Shown: positions 54,695 through 62,177 of the stretch, in pieces | Numbering within the stretch: position 1 is the stretch's first letter | Layout of the letters: every line of letters begins with the position of its first letter | Source of the DNA: Streptomyces rapamycinicus NRRL 5491 | Lineage (GTDB): Bacteria > Actinomycetota > Actinomycetes > Streptomycetales > Streptomycetaceae | Length of the DNA stretch: 64,000 nucleotides | Direction: 5' to 3' | Assembly: GCF_024298965.1 (NCBI RefSeq) | Contig: NZ_CP085193.1 | Location: forward strand, 7,874,001 to 7,938,000 | Translations under genes and position numbers: made by a program | The notes under the pieces: generated by a model | Seen by the model: the letters and a program-made list of their open reading frames with translations, nothing else | Told to the model about the DNA's origin: nothing | The model's database searches: none

Positions 54695-54774
54695 GGAGTG
54701 AACGCCCGCCCGGCCGCGGCGGTGGAGCCACCGGATGGTGGCTCCACCGCCGCGGCCGGGCGGGCGTTCACTCC
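54695..54774. terminator. 38-bp perfect hairpin after the lipoprotein gene
   Basis: Arms 54695-54732 and 54737-54774 are exact complements over 38 bases with a four-base loop (GGAT). The left arm starts 8 bases after the lipoprotein stop, the right arm ends 13 bases before the next gene. There is no T run. GAGTGAACGCCC at 54682-54693 (spanning the stop) repeats at 54696-54707. Probable terminator, but much longer than usual. Confidence 0.75.
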
Positions 54775-54787
54775 GTAGACTGACGGC

Positions 54788-55171
54788 ATGGCATGCCGCA
54801 TCAGTGAGCTGATCCTCGACTGCGCCGACCCCGAGCGGCTGGCCGCGTTCTGGAGCGAAGTCCTCGGCTATGTCGAACTCGACCGGGAGGACGACGGAAG
54901 CATCGAGATCGGGCCGCCCGGCGCCGGTTTCGGCGGCTTGCAGCCCACTCTCGTGCTCAGCCCCAGCAGCGACCCCCGGCCCGAGAAGCTCCGACTGCAC
55001 CTCGACGTCAACGCCACCGACCGCGACCAGGACGCCGAGTTGGAGCGGCTGCTCGCGCTCGGCGCCAGGCCCGCCGACGTCGGTCAGACCGGCACCGAGA
55101 ACTGGCACGTCCTGACCGACCCCGAAGGCAACGAGTTCTGCCTCCTGCACCGCCGGCTCCAGCCCCGCTGA
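54788..55171 (+). CDS. VOC-family glyoxalase-like protein
   Basis: A 127-residue vicinal-oxygen-chelate protein with one betaalphabetabetabeta unit pair: ISELILDCADPERLAAFWSEVLGY at the start, KLRLHLDVNATDRD in the middle, and HVLTDPEGNEFCLLHR at the end. Metal-ligand positions (His/Glu) are partly kept. It is monocistronic, between the long hairpin and a U-tract terminator. Substrate unknown; glyoxalase activity should not be assumed. Confidence 0.88.
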   Translation: MACRISELILDCADPERLAAFWSEVLGYVELDREDDGSIEIGPPGAGFGGLQPTLVLSPSSDPRPEKLRLHLDVNATDRDQDAELERLLALGARPADVGQTGTENWHVLTDPEGNEFCLLHRRLQPR

Positions 55172-55295
55172 CCGGCTTCGGCAAAAACCAGTGGAGCGGC
55201 ATCACGCTGCGCCATTAGCGTGCTGCCGACCCAAGTCGTCCAGGCAAGGACGTGCCGTTGTACACCGTGTGAGACCTCCCAAGCGCTGATTTGTC

Positions 55296-55327
55296 GCGCG
55301 TCGCGCTAATGCGCCGCGCTCTTTTTT
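55296..55327 (+). terminator. classical intrinsic terminator with T6 tract
   Basis: GCGCGTCGC (55296-55304) pairs with GCGCCGCGC (55311-55319, one mismatch) with a six-base loop, followed by TC and six T. A true T tract is rare in this GC-rich DNA. It lies about 125 bp after the VOC gene and 35 bp before the DUF1062 start. Confidence 0.7.
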
Positions 55328-55361
55328 GCTGCGGATTTCTCACTGGAACCGGTGTACTTCT

Positions 55362-55949
55362 GTGCTCAATACCTGGGTGGTCATGCCCACCTGCCTGCCG
55401 CTCGTTCTCCGCCGCTGTCACGCGTGCGCGTCCGAGCGTTTCCGGGCAAACGGCAAATTCCGCGTCAACGCGAACCACAAGCTGATCGACGCCTGGCTCC
55501 TCGTGCTCTGTACCGGGTGCGCAGAAACGGCGAAGCTCACGGTCCTGGAGCGGATGAACGTGCGCTCCGTACGACCCGAGCTGCTGGACCGGCTGCACGA
55601 CAACGACCCCGGTCTGGCAGCCGAGTTGCTCCAGGATCCGGTCGTACGGCGCCGTAATCGCATCGCCCTCGACTGGAACAACGCCTGGCGCCTCGACACC
55701 GGCGGATCGGATCACCTGGACCGCGGATGGGGTCTCCCCTGCTCGAGCGAAGCCGAGAGCTTGGGGAAGATCGATGTCTCGGTCCGGTTCGCGGCGCGGA
55801 TCCCCGTCCGGCCGGTGCGACTGATCGCTGAAGGCTGCGGTCTTTCACGGGCCGAGGTCGAGAGACTGATCACGGAGGGCAAGCTCGTTTCGGCGGTCCG
55901 GCTGGGCGCCAAGCTCACCGGCGACTTCACCTTCATGCTCAAGCGCTGA
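55362..55949 (+). CDS. DUF1062 family protein
   Basis: A protein of about 195 residues in the DUF1062 family. CHAC near the start and CTGC about 37 residues later form a probable zinc site (LRRCHACASERF, LLVLCTGCAETAKLTVLERMNVRSV). The C-terminal half has a helix-turn-helix-like ALDWNNAWRLD and RAEVERLITEGKLVSAVRLGAKL. GTG at 55362 (LNTWVVMPTCLP) is chosen; ATG 55383 is possible. Function unknown; similar proteins are annotated as possible RNA-binding or regulatory. Confidence 0.8.
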   Translation: MLNTWVVMPTCLPLVLRRCHACASERFRANGKFRVNANHKLIDAWLLVLCTGCAETAKLTVLERMNVRSVRPELLDRLHDNDPGLAAELLQDPVVRRRNRIALDWNNAWRLDTGGSDHLDRGWGLPCSSEAESLGKIDVSVRFAARIPVRPVRLIAEGCGLSRAEVERLITEGKLVSAVRLGAKLTGDFTFMLKR

Positions 55950-56261
55950 GCCCTCCCCGGGACCGGCACGGGGCTGCGCCACCGGCGCCGCCCCGTGCGT
56001 ACGGTGAGGTAGGAGTAACCCTCGGCTGAACCATCGTCCCGGGTGGTGGATGTGATCAGCGTCACCACTCCGGGGCGCCCGTACCGCGCCGCCTGGTCGT
56101 CCCGGGCCGTCAACTCGCCCGAAACGCGCCCAGGTCGGCCGCCGGGGCATAACGCGCCGACTCCCCGCGTCGCCTCCCGCGTCGCCTCCCGTGCCGCGCA
56201 CGTGGGCACCGTCACACGCCGAGGGATCCGCCCATGGGGAGCCGGTATGTAGCGTGCGCCC
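55950..56261. other. 312-bp intergenic region with terminator
   Basis: No gene seen. A 9-bp stem, GCACGGGGC (55966-55974) with GCCCCGTGC (55990-55998), lies 16 bases after the DUF1062 stop and should end its transcript. CGTCGCCTCCCG is repeated in tandem near 56165-56190. TATGTA about 12 bases before the next start could be a -10 element, which would make the methyltransferase mRNA nearly leaderless. Confidence 0.5.
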
Positions 56262-57002
56262 ATGCATGTCACGGATGACTCGACCACCCCGCATGACCAC
56301 GTCCTCGGACAGCGCGCCGCCGGAGGCTGGATGTTCCTCCTCGAGGCAGCCCGCGACATGCGCACCACCGGGGCCCTCGCCCCCAGCGGCAGGGCGCTGG
56401 CCCACGCGCTGACCGAACCGGTGCGCTCACAGGCGGGGCGGCCGCTGAGCGTCCTGGAGGCCGGTGCCGGTACCGGGTCGGTCACCAGTTCCCTGATCCA
56501 CCAGTTGCCGGCGGGCAGCCGCCTGGACATCGTCGAGGCCAACCCCCGCTTCACCGGCCGGCTGCGCGACCTCGTCCGCACCCACCCGCACCTGGCCGGG
56601 CGGTCCGAGCGGATACGTGTGCACGAGGCGTACGTCGAGGAACTCGACGTACGCCGCCGTTACGACGCGATCATCTCAGCCCTGCCCTTCGCCAACTTCG
56701 ATCCCCGCCAGATCGAGGCGATCATGGGCCGGTATCTGGAGCTGCTGCGCCCAGGCGGCCTCCTGGCCTACTTCGCCTACCGCGGCACCCGGCAGGCCCG
56801 CAGCCTGCTGCCCTCCCGAAACCAGGCGCGGCGGCACCGGGCCGCCGAAGAGGTGCTGGCCGACTACCGCCGCCGCTACGCCACCGGCCGCAGCACGGTC
56901 TGGGCCAACCTGCCCCCGGCCGACGTCTGGCACCTCCGCCGCCCCGCGGGCAGCCTCCCGGCCGCGAGCCGGACATCCGCCGGAGCCGCGGCCGGCTGGT
57001 GA
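56262..57002 (+). CDS. class I SAM-dependent methyltransferase (phospholipid N-methyltransferase-like)
   Basis: A 246-residue Rossmann methyltransferase: motif I VLEAGAGTGSVTSSL near residue 64-78, DIVEANPRF near 90, then ISALPFANFDPRQIEAIMGRYLELLRPGGLLAYFAYRG near 130-168. The layout resembles bacterial phosphatidylethanolamine N-methyltransferases and KsgA-like enzymes. The ALPF-type motif IV (SALPFANF) fits N-methylation of an amine. Substrate unproven. It converges with the small zinc-finger-like gene. Confidence 0.83.
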   Translation: MHVTDDSTTPHDHVLGQRAAGGWMFLLEAARDMRTTGALAPSGRALAHALTEPVRSQAGRPLSVLEAGAGTGSVTSSLIHQLPAGSRLDIVEANPRFTGRLRDLVRTHPHLAGRSERIRVHEAYVEELDVRRRYDAIISALPFANFDPRQIEAIMGRYLELLRPGGLLAYFAYRGTRQARSLLPSRNQARRHRAAEEVLADYRRRYATGRSTVWANLPPADVWHLRRPAGSLPAASRTSAGAAAGW

Positions 57003-57053
57003 CCGTCAGCCGCCCGTGGACGACGGGCCCCGCGGAGATCCATCAGAAGCCCC

Positions 57054-57257
57054 CTAGTCCCGGAACGAACCGTCCGCCCTGCGTGCGTGCCTGGACAGCA
57101 GATGCCCGCACTGCGGGCAGTGCCGCCTGAACCCCTTCTTGATCAGATAACTGATGCCGATCGTCACCACATGCATCAGCCCCACCGCCGCGTTCTGGAA
57201 CAGCCGGCCCAGCCACGACCTCGTACACGTCTCACAGTCCCGGCAACCGTCCGCCAT
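57054..57257 (-). CDS. 67-aa small protein with two Cys pairs and a hydrophobic helix
   Basis: A 67-residue protein, MADGCRDCETCTRSWLGRLF, then NAAVGLMHVVTIGISYLIKKGF and RRHCPQCGHLLSRHARRADG. CRDCETC and CPQCGH could bind zinc or form disulfides on either side of a short hydrophobic helix. ATG at 57257 has a GGGGGGA ribosome site. Not recognised as a named family, but coding bias and layout look real. Its 3' end lies 51 bp from the convergent methyltransferase. Confidence 0.65.
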   Translation of the reverse strand: MADGCRDCETCTRSWLGRLFQNAAVGLMHVVTIGISYLIKKGFRRHCPQCGHLLSRHARRADGSFRD

Positions 57258-57478
57258 GGCGTATCCCCCCAACTCGTCGCTGACCTGCCCCGCACCACCA
57301 GTGTGCGCAATGGGGAACGCCGCCGAGCCGCCAGCCGCCCTCCCTCCGCCGGGTTGTGACCGGCCCAGATCGCGTCCAGCACACGGCTGTGACATCGCGG
57401 CGGCGACATCGCGGCGGCGACCTTGTGGCAGCGACATCGCACCGGCCATGACGTAGATCACAGAGAAAGGGTGACAGG

Positions 57479-58468
57479 GTGTTGTCGCGGGCGGCTGCGA
57501 ACGTCGGCGGCATGACGATCACAGATGTCGGCGGCATGACGCTCACGGATGAGGACTGCCTTGCCGAAACCCTGGCCTCCAACGAGAAGTTCGAGGCCGA
57601 CGCGGCGAGCCGGCCGCCCCGTGGGCCGGTGCCGAGCGCGGCCACACTCGCGCTCCTGCGGCGCAACCGGCTCGGCGCCGACACCCCACCGGTGAGACTG
57701 GAGCACGGCCGGGACCGCGTCGTCGCGGGCGGGGTGAAGGTGCGGACGTTCGTACCGGACCGCGTCGACGGCGTACACCTGCACATCCACGGTGGCAGCT
57801 GGGCGTTCGGCGCCGCGGACGGGCAGGACGAAAGGCTCTGGCGGCTCGCCGTGGAGGCACGGCTGGCGGTGGTGAGCGTGGAGTACCGCCTGGCGCCGGA
57901 ACACCCCTTCCCCGCCGGGCCGGACGACTGCGAAGCGGTCGCCCGGTGGCTGGTGGAGCACGCGGCAACCGAGTTCGGTACGGAACGGCTGCTGATCGGC
58001 GGCGAATCGGCCGGTGCCCACCTCAGCGTCCTGACGCTGCTGCGCCTTCGCGACCGGCACGGCATCACCGGTGCGTTCCGCGCGGCCCACCTGCTCTTCG
58101 GCCCCTACGACCTGTCGATGACACCGAGCCAGCGGTTGTTCGGCCCCCGACCGCGGCTGAGCAACACCGATTCGCTCCGGGGCGCCTATGAGCTGTTCAC
58201 GCCGGGGATGGGGGCGGAGCGGCGCCGCGACCCCGGGGTCTCCCCGCTCTTCGCGGACCTGACCGGTCTGCCACCAGCCCGCCTCGCCGTCGGCACCGAG
58301 GACCCGCTGCTGGACGACTCCCTGTTCCTGGCCCAGCGCTGGCGGTCGGCGGCCGCGCCCGTACGGCTCGACGTCATCGCCGGCGCGATGCACGGCTTCA
58401 CCCTGTTCCCCCTCACCATCACCGAGCGGGAACAGCGCCGGGAGCGGGACTTCCTGGCCACCGCGTGA
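57479..58468 (+). CDS. alpha/beta hydrolase (HSL-type esterase/lipase)
   Basis: A 329-residue hormone-sensitive-lipase-type esterase. The oxyanion-hole motif is HIHGGSWAFG near residue 102, the nucleophile elbow GGESAGAH near 181 (Ser), and the acid and His lie in VGTEDPLLDD near 272 and AMHGFTLF near 307. GTG 57479 with AAAGG 8 bases before is used; ATG 57512 and 57539 are alternatives. Acts probably on short-chain esters. Its stop codon sits in a 21-bp tandem duplication that reaches to within 7 bp of the next gene. Confidence 0.9.
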   Translation: MLSRAAANVGGMTITDVGGMTLTDEDCLAETLASNEKFEADAASRPPRGPVPSAATLALLRRNRLGADTPPVRLEHGRDRVVAGGVKVRTFVPDRVDGVHLHIHGGSWAFGAADGQDERLWRLAVEARLAVVSVEYRLAPEHPFPAGPDDCEAVARWLVEHAATEFGTERLLIGGESAGAHLSVLTLLRLRDRHGITGAFRAAHLLFGPYDLSMTPSQRLFGPRPRLSNTDSLRGAYELFTPGMGAERRRDPGVSPLFADLTGLPPARLAVGTEDPLLDDSLFLAQRWRSAAAPVRLDVIAGAMHGFTLFPLTITEREQRRERDFLATA

Positions 58469-58499
58469 CGGTAGCGTCCCACCGCGTGACGGTAGCGTC
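58458..58499 (+). repeat. 21-bp tandem duplication across the esterase stop codon
   Basis: The 21-base block at 58458-58478, containing the stop TGA (58466-58468), is repeated exactly and directly at 58479-58499, seven bases before the ATG of the WYL regulator. Confidence 0.9.
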
Positions 58500-58505
58500 G
58501 GCCCC

Positions 58506-59270
58506 ATGAACCGCACCGCCCGGCTGTACGCGCTGGTGGAGGAGTTGCGCGCGGCCGCGCCACGGCCACTGACGGTCGCGGCGCTCGCCGCGCGATTCGA
58601 GATCAGCACCCGCACGGTGCAGCGCGACCTCCAGACGCTGATGGAGACCGGCGTCCCGGTGCGCACCACACCCGGGCGGGGCGGGGGCTGGTCCATCTCT
58701 CCGGAGATGACCCTCCCGCCGATCCACTTCACCGCCGAAGAGGCCTCCGCCCTGACCGCCGCACTCGCCGCCGTCGGCGCCGCCACCCCCTACGCGGGCG
58801 CGGCCCGCACCGCGGCCCAGAAGATCGCGGCCTCGATGACCGGCCCCGCCTCGACGGCGGCCCGCGAACTCGCCGCACGGATCGTCATGCGGCCGACCCG
58901 AACCGACTCCGGGATCCGCACCGCCGTGGAACAGGCCCTCACCCACAACGTGGCGCTGCGGCTGTCCTACACCGACGCGTCCGGACGCGAAACCGACCGC
59001 GTCGTGGAACCCGCCGGGCTCCTCACCGCCGAAGGCCGCTGGTACCTCATCGCCTGGTGCCGCACCCGCCGCGCCGGCCGAGGCTTCCGCCTGGACCGCA
59101 TCACCGCGGCGACCCCCACCGACGAACAGGCCCAGCCCCACAACCTGACCGACCTCCTCCTCGGCTCAACCGCCACCGACGCGATCCGGCCCACCGCACT
59201 GGCTTCACTGGCCCCGCAGAGCCCGCAGGCGTTCGGTGTGCCGGGTCTGGAGCGCGGTGGTGGCCCGTAG
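58506..59270 (+). CDS. WYL-domain transcriptional regulator (YafY-like)
   Basis: A 254-residue regulator: N-terminal helix-turn-helix (about 5-55, ARLYALVEELRAAAPRPLTVAALAARFEISTRTVQRDLQTL split across domain) and a C-terminal WYL ligand-binding region (about 130-215, LRLSYTDASGRETDRVVEPAGLL and GRWYLIAWCRTR). WYL domains sense nucleic acids or nucleotides in some families. It follows the esterase closely and may be co-transcribed. Its last 66 bases overlap the convergent MarR gene. Confidence 0.9.
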   Translation: MNRTARLYALVEELRAAAPRPLTVAALAARFEISTRTVQRDLQTLMETGVPVRTTPGRGGGWSISPEMTLPPIHFTAEEASALTAALAAVGAATPYAGAARTAAQKIAASMTGPASTAARELAARIVMRPTRTDSGIRTAVEQALTHNVALRLSYTDASGRETDRVVEPAGLLTAEGRWYLIAWCRTRRAGRGFRLDRITAATPTDEQAQPHNLTDLLLGSTATDAIRPTALASLAPQSPQAFGVPGLERGGGP

Positions 59271-59678
59271 GAAATCCATGACCAGTTCCAACTGCTCCGC
59301 GCTGTATTTCGCGCCGAGTTCCCGCGCACCGTCCTCGATGAGCGGGGCCATGAGCTCGTAGCAGCGACGACTCCCCTCCGGTGTCACCTTGACCACGCTC
59401 TTACGGCGGTCGACGGGGTGGGGGGCGCGGGTGAGCAGGTCGAGCTTCTCCAGCCGGTCGAGCATGGCGGTCACGCTGCCGGTTGTCAGTCCCAGCAGCC
59501 TGCTGAGTTCGCGCGGGGAGAGTTCCTCGGCGTCGAGCAGCAGTTCCAGGCAGCGCAGGTCGGTTTCGTTCACGCCGAGGAGCCGGGCGCTCTCGCGATC
59601 GGAGTCATCGACCGCGGCCTGGTAGCCCTGAATGACCTTGCCCAGCTCGGCGAGCACCTGATCCTTCTCGTTCGCCAA
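59205..59678 (-). CDS. MarR-family regulator of the adjacent monooxygenase
   Basis: A 157-residue MarR protein. The winged helix has LELLLDAEELSPRELSRLLGLTTGSVTAMLDRLEKLDLLTRAPHPVDRRKSVV (about 45-97, shown as one motif in pieces), with long flanking dimerisation helices. TTG at 59678 has a near-perfect AAGGAGG 8 bases upstream, so it is preferred to ATG 59753, which would run into the operator. Divergent from an FAD monooxygenase gene, with a palindrome between. MarR proteins often sense phenolic or oxidised ligands. Confidence 0.9.
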   Translation of the reverse strand: MANEKDQVLAELGKVIQGYQAAVDDSDRESARLLGVNETDLRCLELLLDAEELSPRELSRLLGLTTGSVTAMLDRLEKLDLLTRAPHPVDRRKSVVKVTPEGSRRCYELMAPLIEDGARELGAKYSAEQLELVMDFLRATTALQTRHTERLRALRGQ

Positions 59679-59721
59679 TCGGGGTACCTCCTTGCCGATC
59701 AGATGGCTTGACAGTCGAGTG

Positions 59722-59759
59722 TCTTGATGTTCAAGGTATATATGCCTTGGCATTCAAGA
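59722..59759. promoter_or_regulatory. palindromic operator between MarR and FAD-monooxygenase genes
   Basis: An inverted repeat TCTTGA...CAAGG-N8-CCTTG...TCAAGA (59722-59759), AT-rich at its centre, lies 28 bp before the monooxygenase ATG and 43 bp from the MarR TTG. The AT-rich centre contrasts with the GC-rich context. Likely binding site of the divergent MarR protein, covering promoters on both sides. Confidence 0.75.
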
Positions 59760-59787
59760 TACACGTCTCTCAAGGGAAGCGATCCGC

Positions 59788-61089
59788 ATGCATGTCTTGA
59801 TCATCGGCGGCGGCACCGGCGGGATGTGCCTGGCCCACGGCCTGAAGAAGGCCGGCATCTCGGTGGCCGTGTACGAGCGCTACGGCTCCCGTCGTGACGG
59901 TCTCTACGGCTACCGGGTCGGCATCGACCCCACCGGCAGCCGGGCATTGCACGAATGCCTGCCGCCCGAGCTCTTTGAGACCTTCGTCGCCACCTCTGCG
60001 CGGGAGCCTCGCCACTTCAACGTGCTCACCCAGTCCCTGCGCACCACCGCCACGTTCCGACTGCCCCCGGCGCGCGACGCGGTCAGCAGCGAGCGCTCGG
60101 TGTCCCGCGCGACCCTGCGCCAGGTGCTCTTCACCGGCATGGACGACGTCGTGCGCTACGGCAAGGAGTTCACCCGCTACGAGCGGCACTCCGACGGCAC
60201 GATCTCCGCCCACTTCGGCGACGGCACCACCGCGACCGGCGACGTCCTGATCGCCGCCGACGGAACCCGCTCGGCCGTGCGCCGGCAGTTCCTGCCCCAC
60301 GCCGAGATCAAGGACGCCGGTGTCACCGCCATCGCCACCAAGACCGCGCTCACGCCCGAGACCCGCGCGCTGTTGCCGGACGAGGCGCTGAACGGCCTCT
60401 CCCTGATCTTCGGCACGAAGGGCATGATCGGCATGCTGCACGTCATGACGTTCAAGCGGGACGCGCGGGGCGGCGGTTGCCCGGGGCCGGAGTCCGACAC
60501 CACCCGCGACTACATCAACCTCTCCATCTGGAGCTCTCGTGATCGCTTCCCCGAGGACACATCGCGGCGGCGCGGACGGCCGCTCATCGCAACCGCTCTG
60601 GAAGCGGCCGCCAACTGGCACCCCAACCTGCGCCGGATCTTCGAACTGTCGGACCCGGAGTCCGCGTTCCCGCTGAAGATCGCGACCTCGGTTCCCATCG
60701 ATCCGTGGCCGACGATCAACGTCACCCTGCTCGGCGACGCCATCCACACCATGACCCCCGGCCAGGGCGTCGGCGCCAACACCGCACTGCGCGACGCCAC
60801 ACTGCTGTGCCGCGAGTTGACCGCCGTCGCGGACGGACGCAAGGAGCTGCTGACCGCGATCGGCGACTACGAGGCCGAGATGATCCCCTACGGCTTCGCG
60901 CGCGTCGCCGAATCCCTCACCAGCAATGGCACCAGCGGTGACGACCGGCTCTTCCGGCCCGTCACGGGTCGCTTCGCGCTCTTCGCCGCCCGCAGCTACT
61001 TCGCCGCGACCAGCAGGGTCCCCGCCCTGCGCCGCAAGTTCCTGGCCGACCTGTCCACTTACCGCGGCGAGGACTTGCCCAGCTCTTGA
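59788..61089 (+). CDS. FAD-dependent monooxygenase (phenolic/aromatic hydroxylase-like)
   Basis: A 433-residue group-A flavin monooxygenase: N-terminal GGGTGGMCLAHGLKKAG (FAD Rossmann loop), LIAADGTRSAVRR near 150 (DG motif), and GDAIHTMTPGQGVGANTALRDA near 313 (FAD ribityl site). NADPH is the usual donor. Such enzymes hydroxylate aromatic compounds or polyketides and may inactivate antibiotics. It is a single gene controlled most likely by the divergent MarR. Substrate not predictable. Confidence 0.92.
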   Translation: MHVLIIGGGTGGMCLAHGLKKAGISVAVYERYGSRRDGLYGYRVGIDPTGSRALHECLPPELFETFVATSAREPRHFNVLTQSLRTTATFRLPPARDAVSSERSVSRATLRQVLFTGMDDVVRYGKEFTRYERHSDGTISAHFGDGTTATGDVLIAADGTRSAVRRQFLPHAEIKDAGVTAIATKTALTPETRALLPDEALNGLSLIFGTKGMIGMLHVMTFKRDARGGGCPGPESDTTRDYINLSIWSSRDRFPEDTSRRRGRPLIATALEAAANWHPNLRRIFELSDPESAFPLKIATSVPIDPWPTINVTLLGDAIHTMTPGQGVGANTALRDATLLCRELTAVADGRKELLTAIGDYEAEMIPYGFARVAESLTSNGTSGDDRLFRPVTGRFALFAARSYFAATSRVPALRRKFLADLSTYRGEDLPSS

Positions 61090-61223
61090 TCACTCGGTGC
61101 GCGGTTCGCGGAGCAGATGTGCTTGCCGGTGGGGCGCAGGCCGTCTCCACGGCCGCCCGCTCCGCGAGTACCTACCGCACACGCTTCGACACGTCTTCGT
61201 CGGTGCCGCAGTCATGGCTTGAC

Positions 61224-61240
61224 TGACACTCCATGTGTCA
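61224..61240 (+). promoter_or_regulatory. 17-bp palindrome before the STAND operon
   Basis: TGACAC-TCCAT-GTGTCA, perfect 6-bp arms with 5-base spacer. It lies 51 bp before the start of the 89-aa gene, next to a TTGACT (61219-61224) and a TAAGCT (61248-61253). It is a likely operator for this three-gene operon. Confidence 0.65.
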
Positions 61241-61291
61241 AAAGCGGTAAGCTGATGACAGTCAGTGACGCAGGGATCACGGAGGTAGTCG

Positions 61292-61561
61292 ATGGCCCGT
61301 TTCTGGGATGCTGACTCGTCGGCGTTATTCGTCAAACGCCTGGGAAAGTCGGCGGCAGAGCTTGGAAACTCCGAGGACGAAGAAAAGTGCCCGGATATCT
61401 GGCAGTTGGACAACGGTGATATCGCCGTCATCGGCCGTGACCTCACTGCCGTCTATGCCTCGCGCCTACCGAATGGTGTGTCCATCGGGCCCGGCGAGCG
61501 GCTGGTCGTGATTCCCGGAAACATGCTCAGCGCAGCAAAGGCAGATATTCCCGATGCTTGA
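61292..61561 (+). CDS. 89-aa conserved hypothetical protein
   Basis: An 89-residue protein: MARFWDADSSALFVKRLGKSAAELGNSEDEEKCPDIWQLDNGDIAVIGRDLTAVYASRLPNGVSIGPGERLVVIPGNMLSAAK. GGAGGT lies 5 bases before the ATG. DGDIAVIG-type sequences with VSIGPGERLVVIP resemble small beta-barrel proteins that accompany XRE regulators and DUF6879 proteins in Streptomyces. The next gene overlaps by 8 bases. Function unknown. Confidence 0.75.
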   Translation: MARFWDADSSALFVKRLGKSAAELGNSEDEEKCPDIWQLDNGDIAVIGRDLTAVYASRLPNGVSIGPGERLVVIPGNMLSAAKADIPDA

Positions 61562-62177
61562 TCTTCGTGCCCCAGCGCTCCCGGCCGAACAAGGCGAACC
61601 ACTCGATGACGATGCCTACGTCAGTGACTTCCGGGCGCGACGCAAGGCCATCCGTAACGGCGAGTCCTGGAAGTTGGAACGGCTGCAGCACTTCGAAGAA
61701 GAGGACAGCCCCACCCGGGACGCGCTCCGTCGAGGCGACTGGGACGAGGCGCTCCGGCTTTTCGAGGCGAGGCGTGAGGCCGAACAAGAGACAGCTGAAC
61801 GCGACCGGCGGAACGGCTCCCCGTTCCATCGCTTGCGCGTCGTGGAAGAGCCGGTGACGCCATACATGCAATGGGAGCTGCACTCACTCCACGTTCGTGC
61901 GGAGGCCGGGCATCCCACCCGTGTGCTGCCCGCGAAGGAAGTCGCCGCCGCCGAGACCGAGCACCTTCTGCCCGAGTTCGTCATCCTCGACAATCTCACG
62001 CTTTATGAAATTCTCTACACCGAGACCGGAGTGTTCGAGAGCGCACGCCGTTTCACCGACCCCGAGATCGTAAAACCCTGGGTAGCCTATGTGAAGCAGG
62101 CTTGGGCGGCAGCGGAGGACATCCGGACCTATTTCGAGCGTGCGGTCGTGCATCTTCCGCCGCCCCCGGCGGCATGA
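61554..62177 (+). CDS. DUF6879 family protein
   Basis: A 207-residue protein with the DUF6879 layout: FRARRKAIRNGESWKLERLQHFEEE, then RLRVVEEPVTPYMQWELHSL, then EFVILDNLTLYEILYTETGVFESARRFTDPEIV. DUF6879 genes in Streptomyces are typically next to XRE-type regulators and small hypothetical genes; here it sits between the 89-aa gene (8-bp overlap) and a STAND ATPase (4-bp overlap). Function unknown. Its GC and codon use resemble its neighbours. Confidence 0.8.
   Translation: MLDLRAPALPAEQGEPLDDDAYVSDFRARRKAIRNGESWKLERLQHFEEEDSPTRDALRRGDWDEALRLFEARREAEQETAERDRRNGSPFHRLRVVEEPVTPYMQWELHSLHVRAEAGHPTRVLPAKEVAAAETEHLLPEFVILDNLTLYEILYTETGVFESARRFTDPEIVKPWVAYVKQAWAAAEDIRTYFERAVVHLPPPPAA

Noticed and set aside
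54788..55171. Glyoxalase I
   Set aside because: Only the general VOC fold is seen; the metal and glutathione residues cannot be confirmed.
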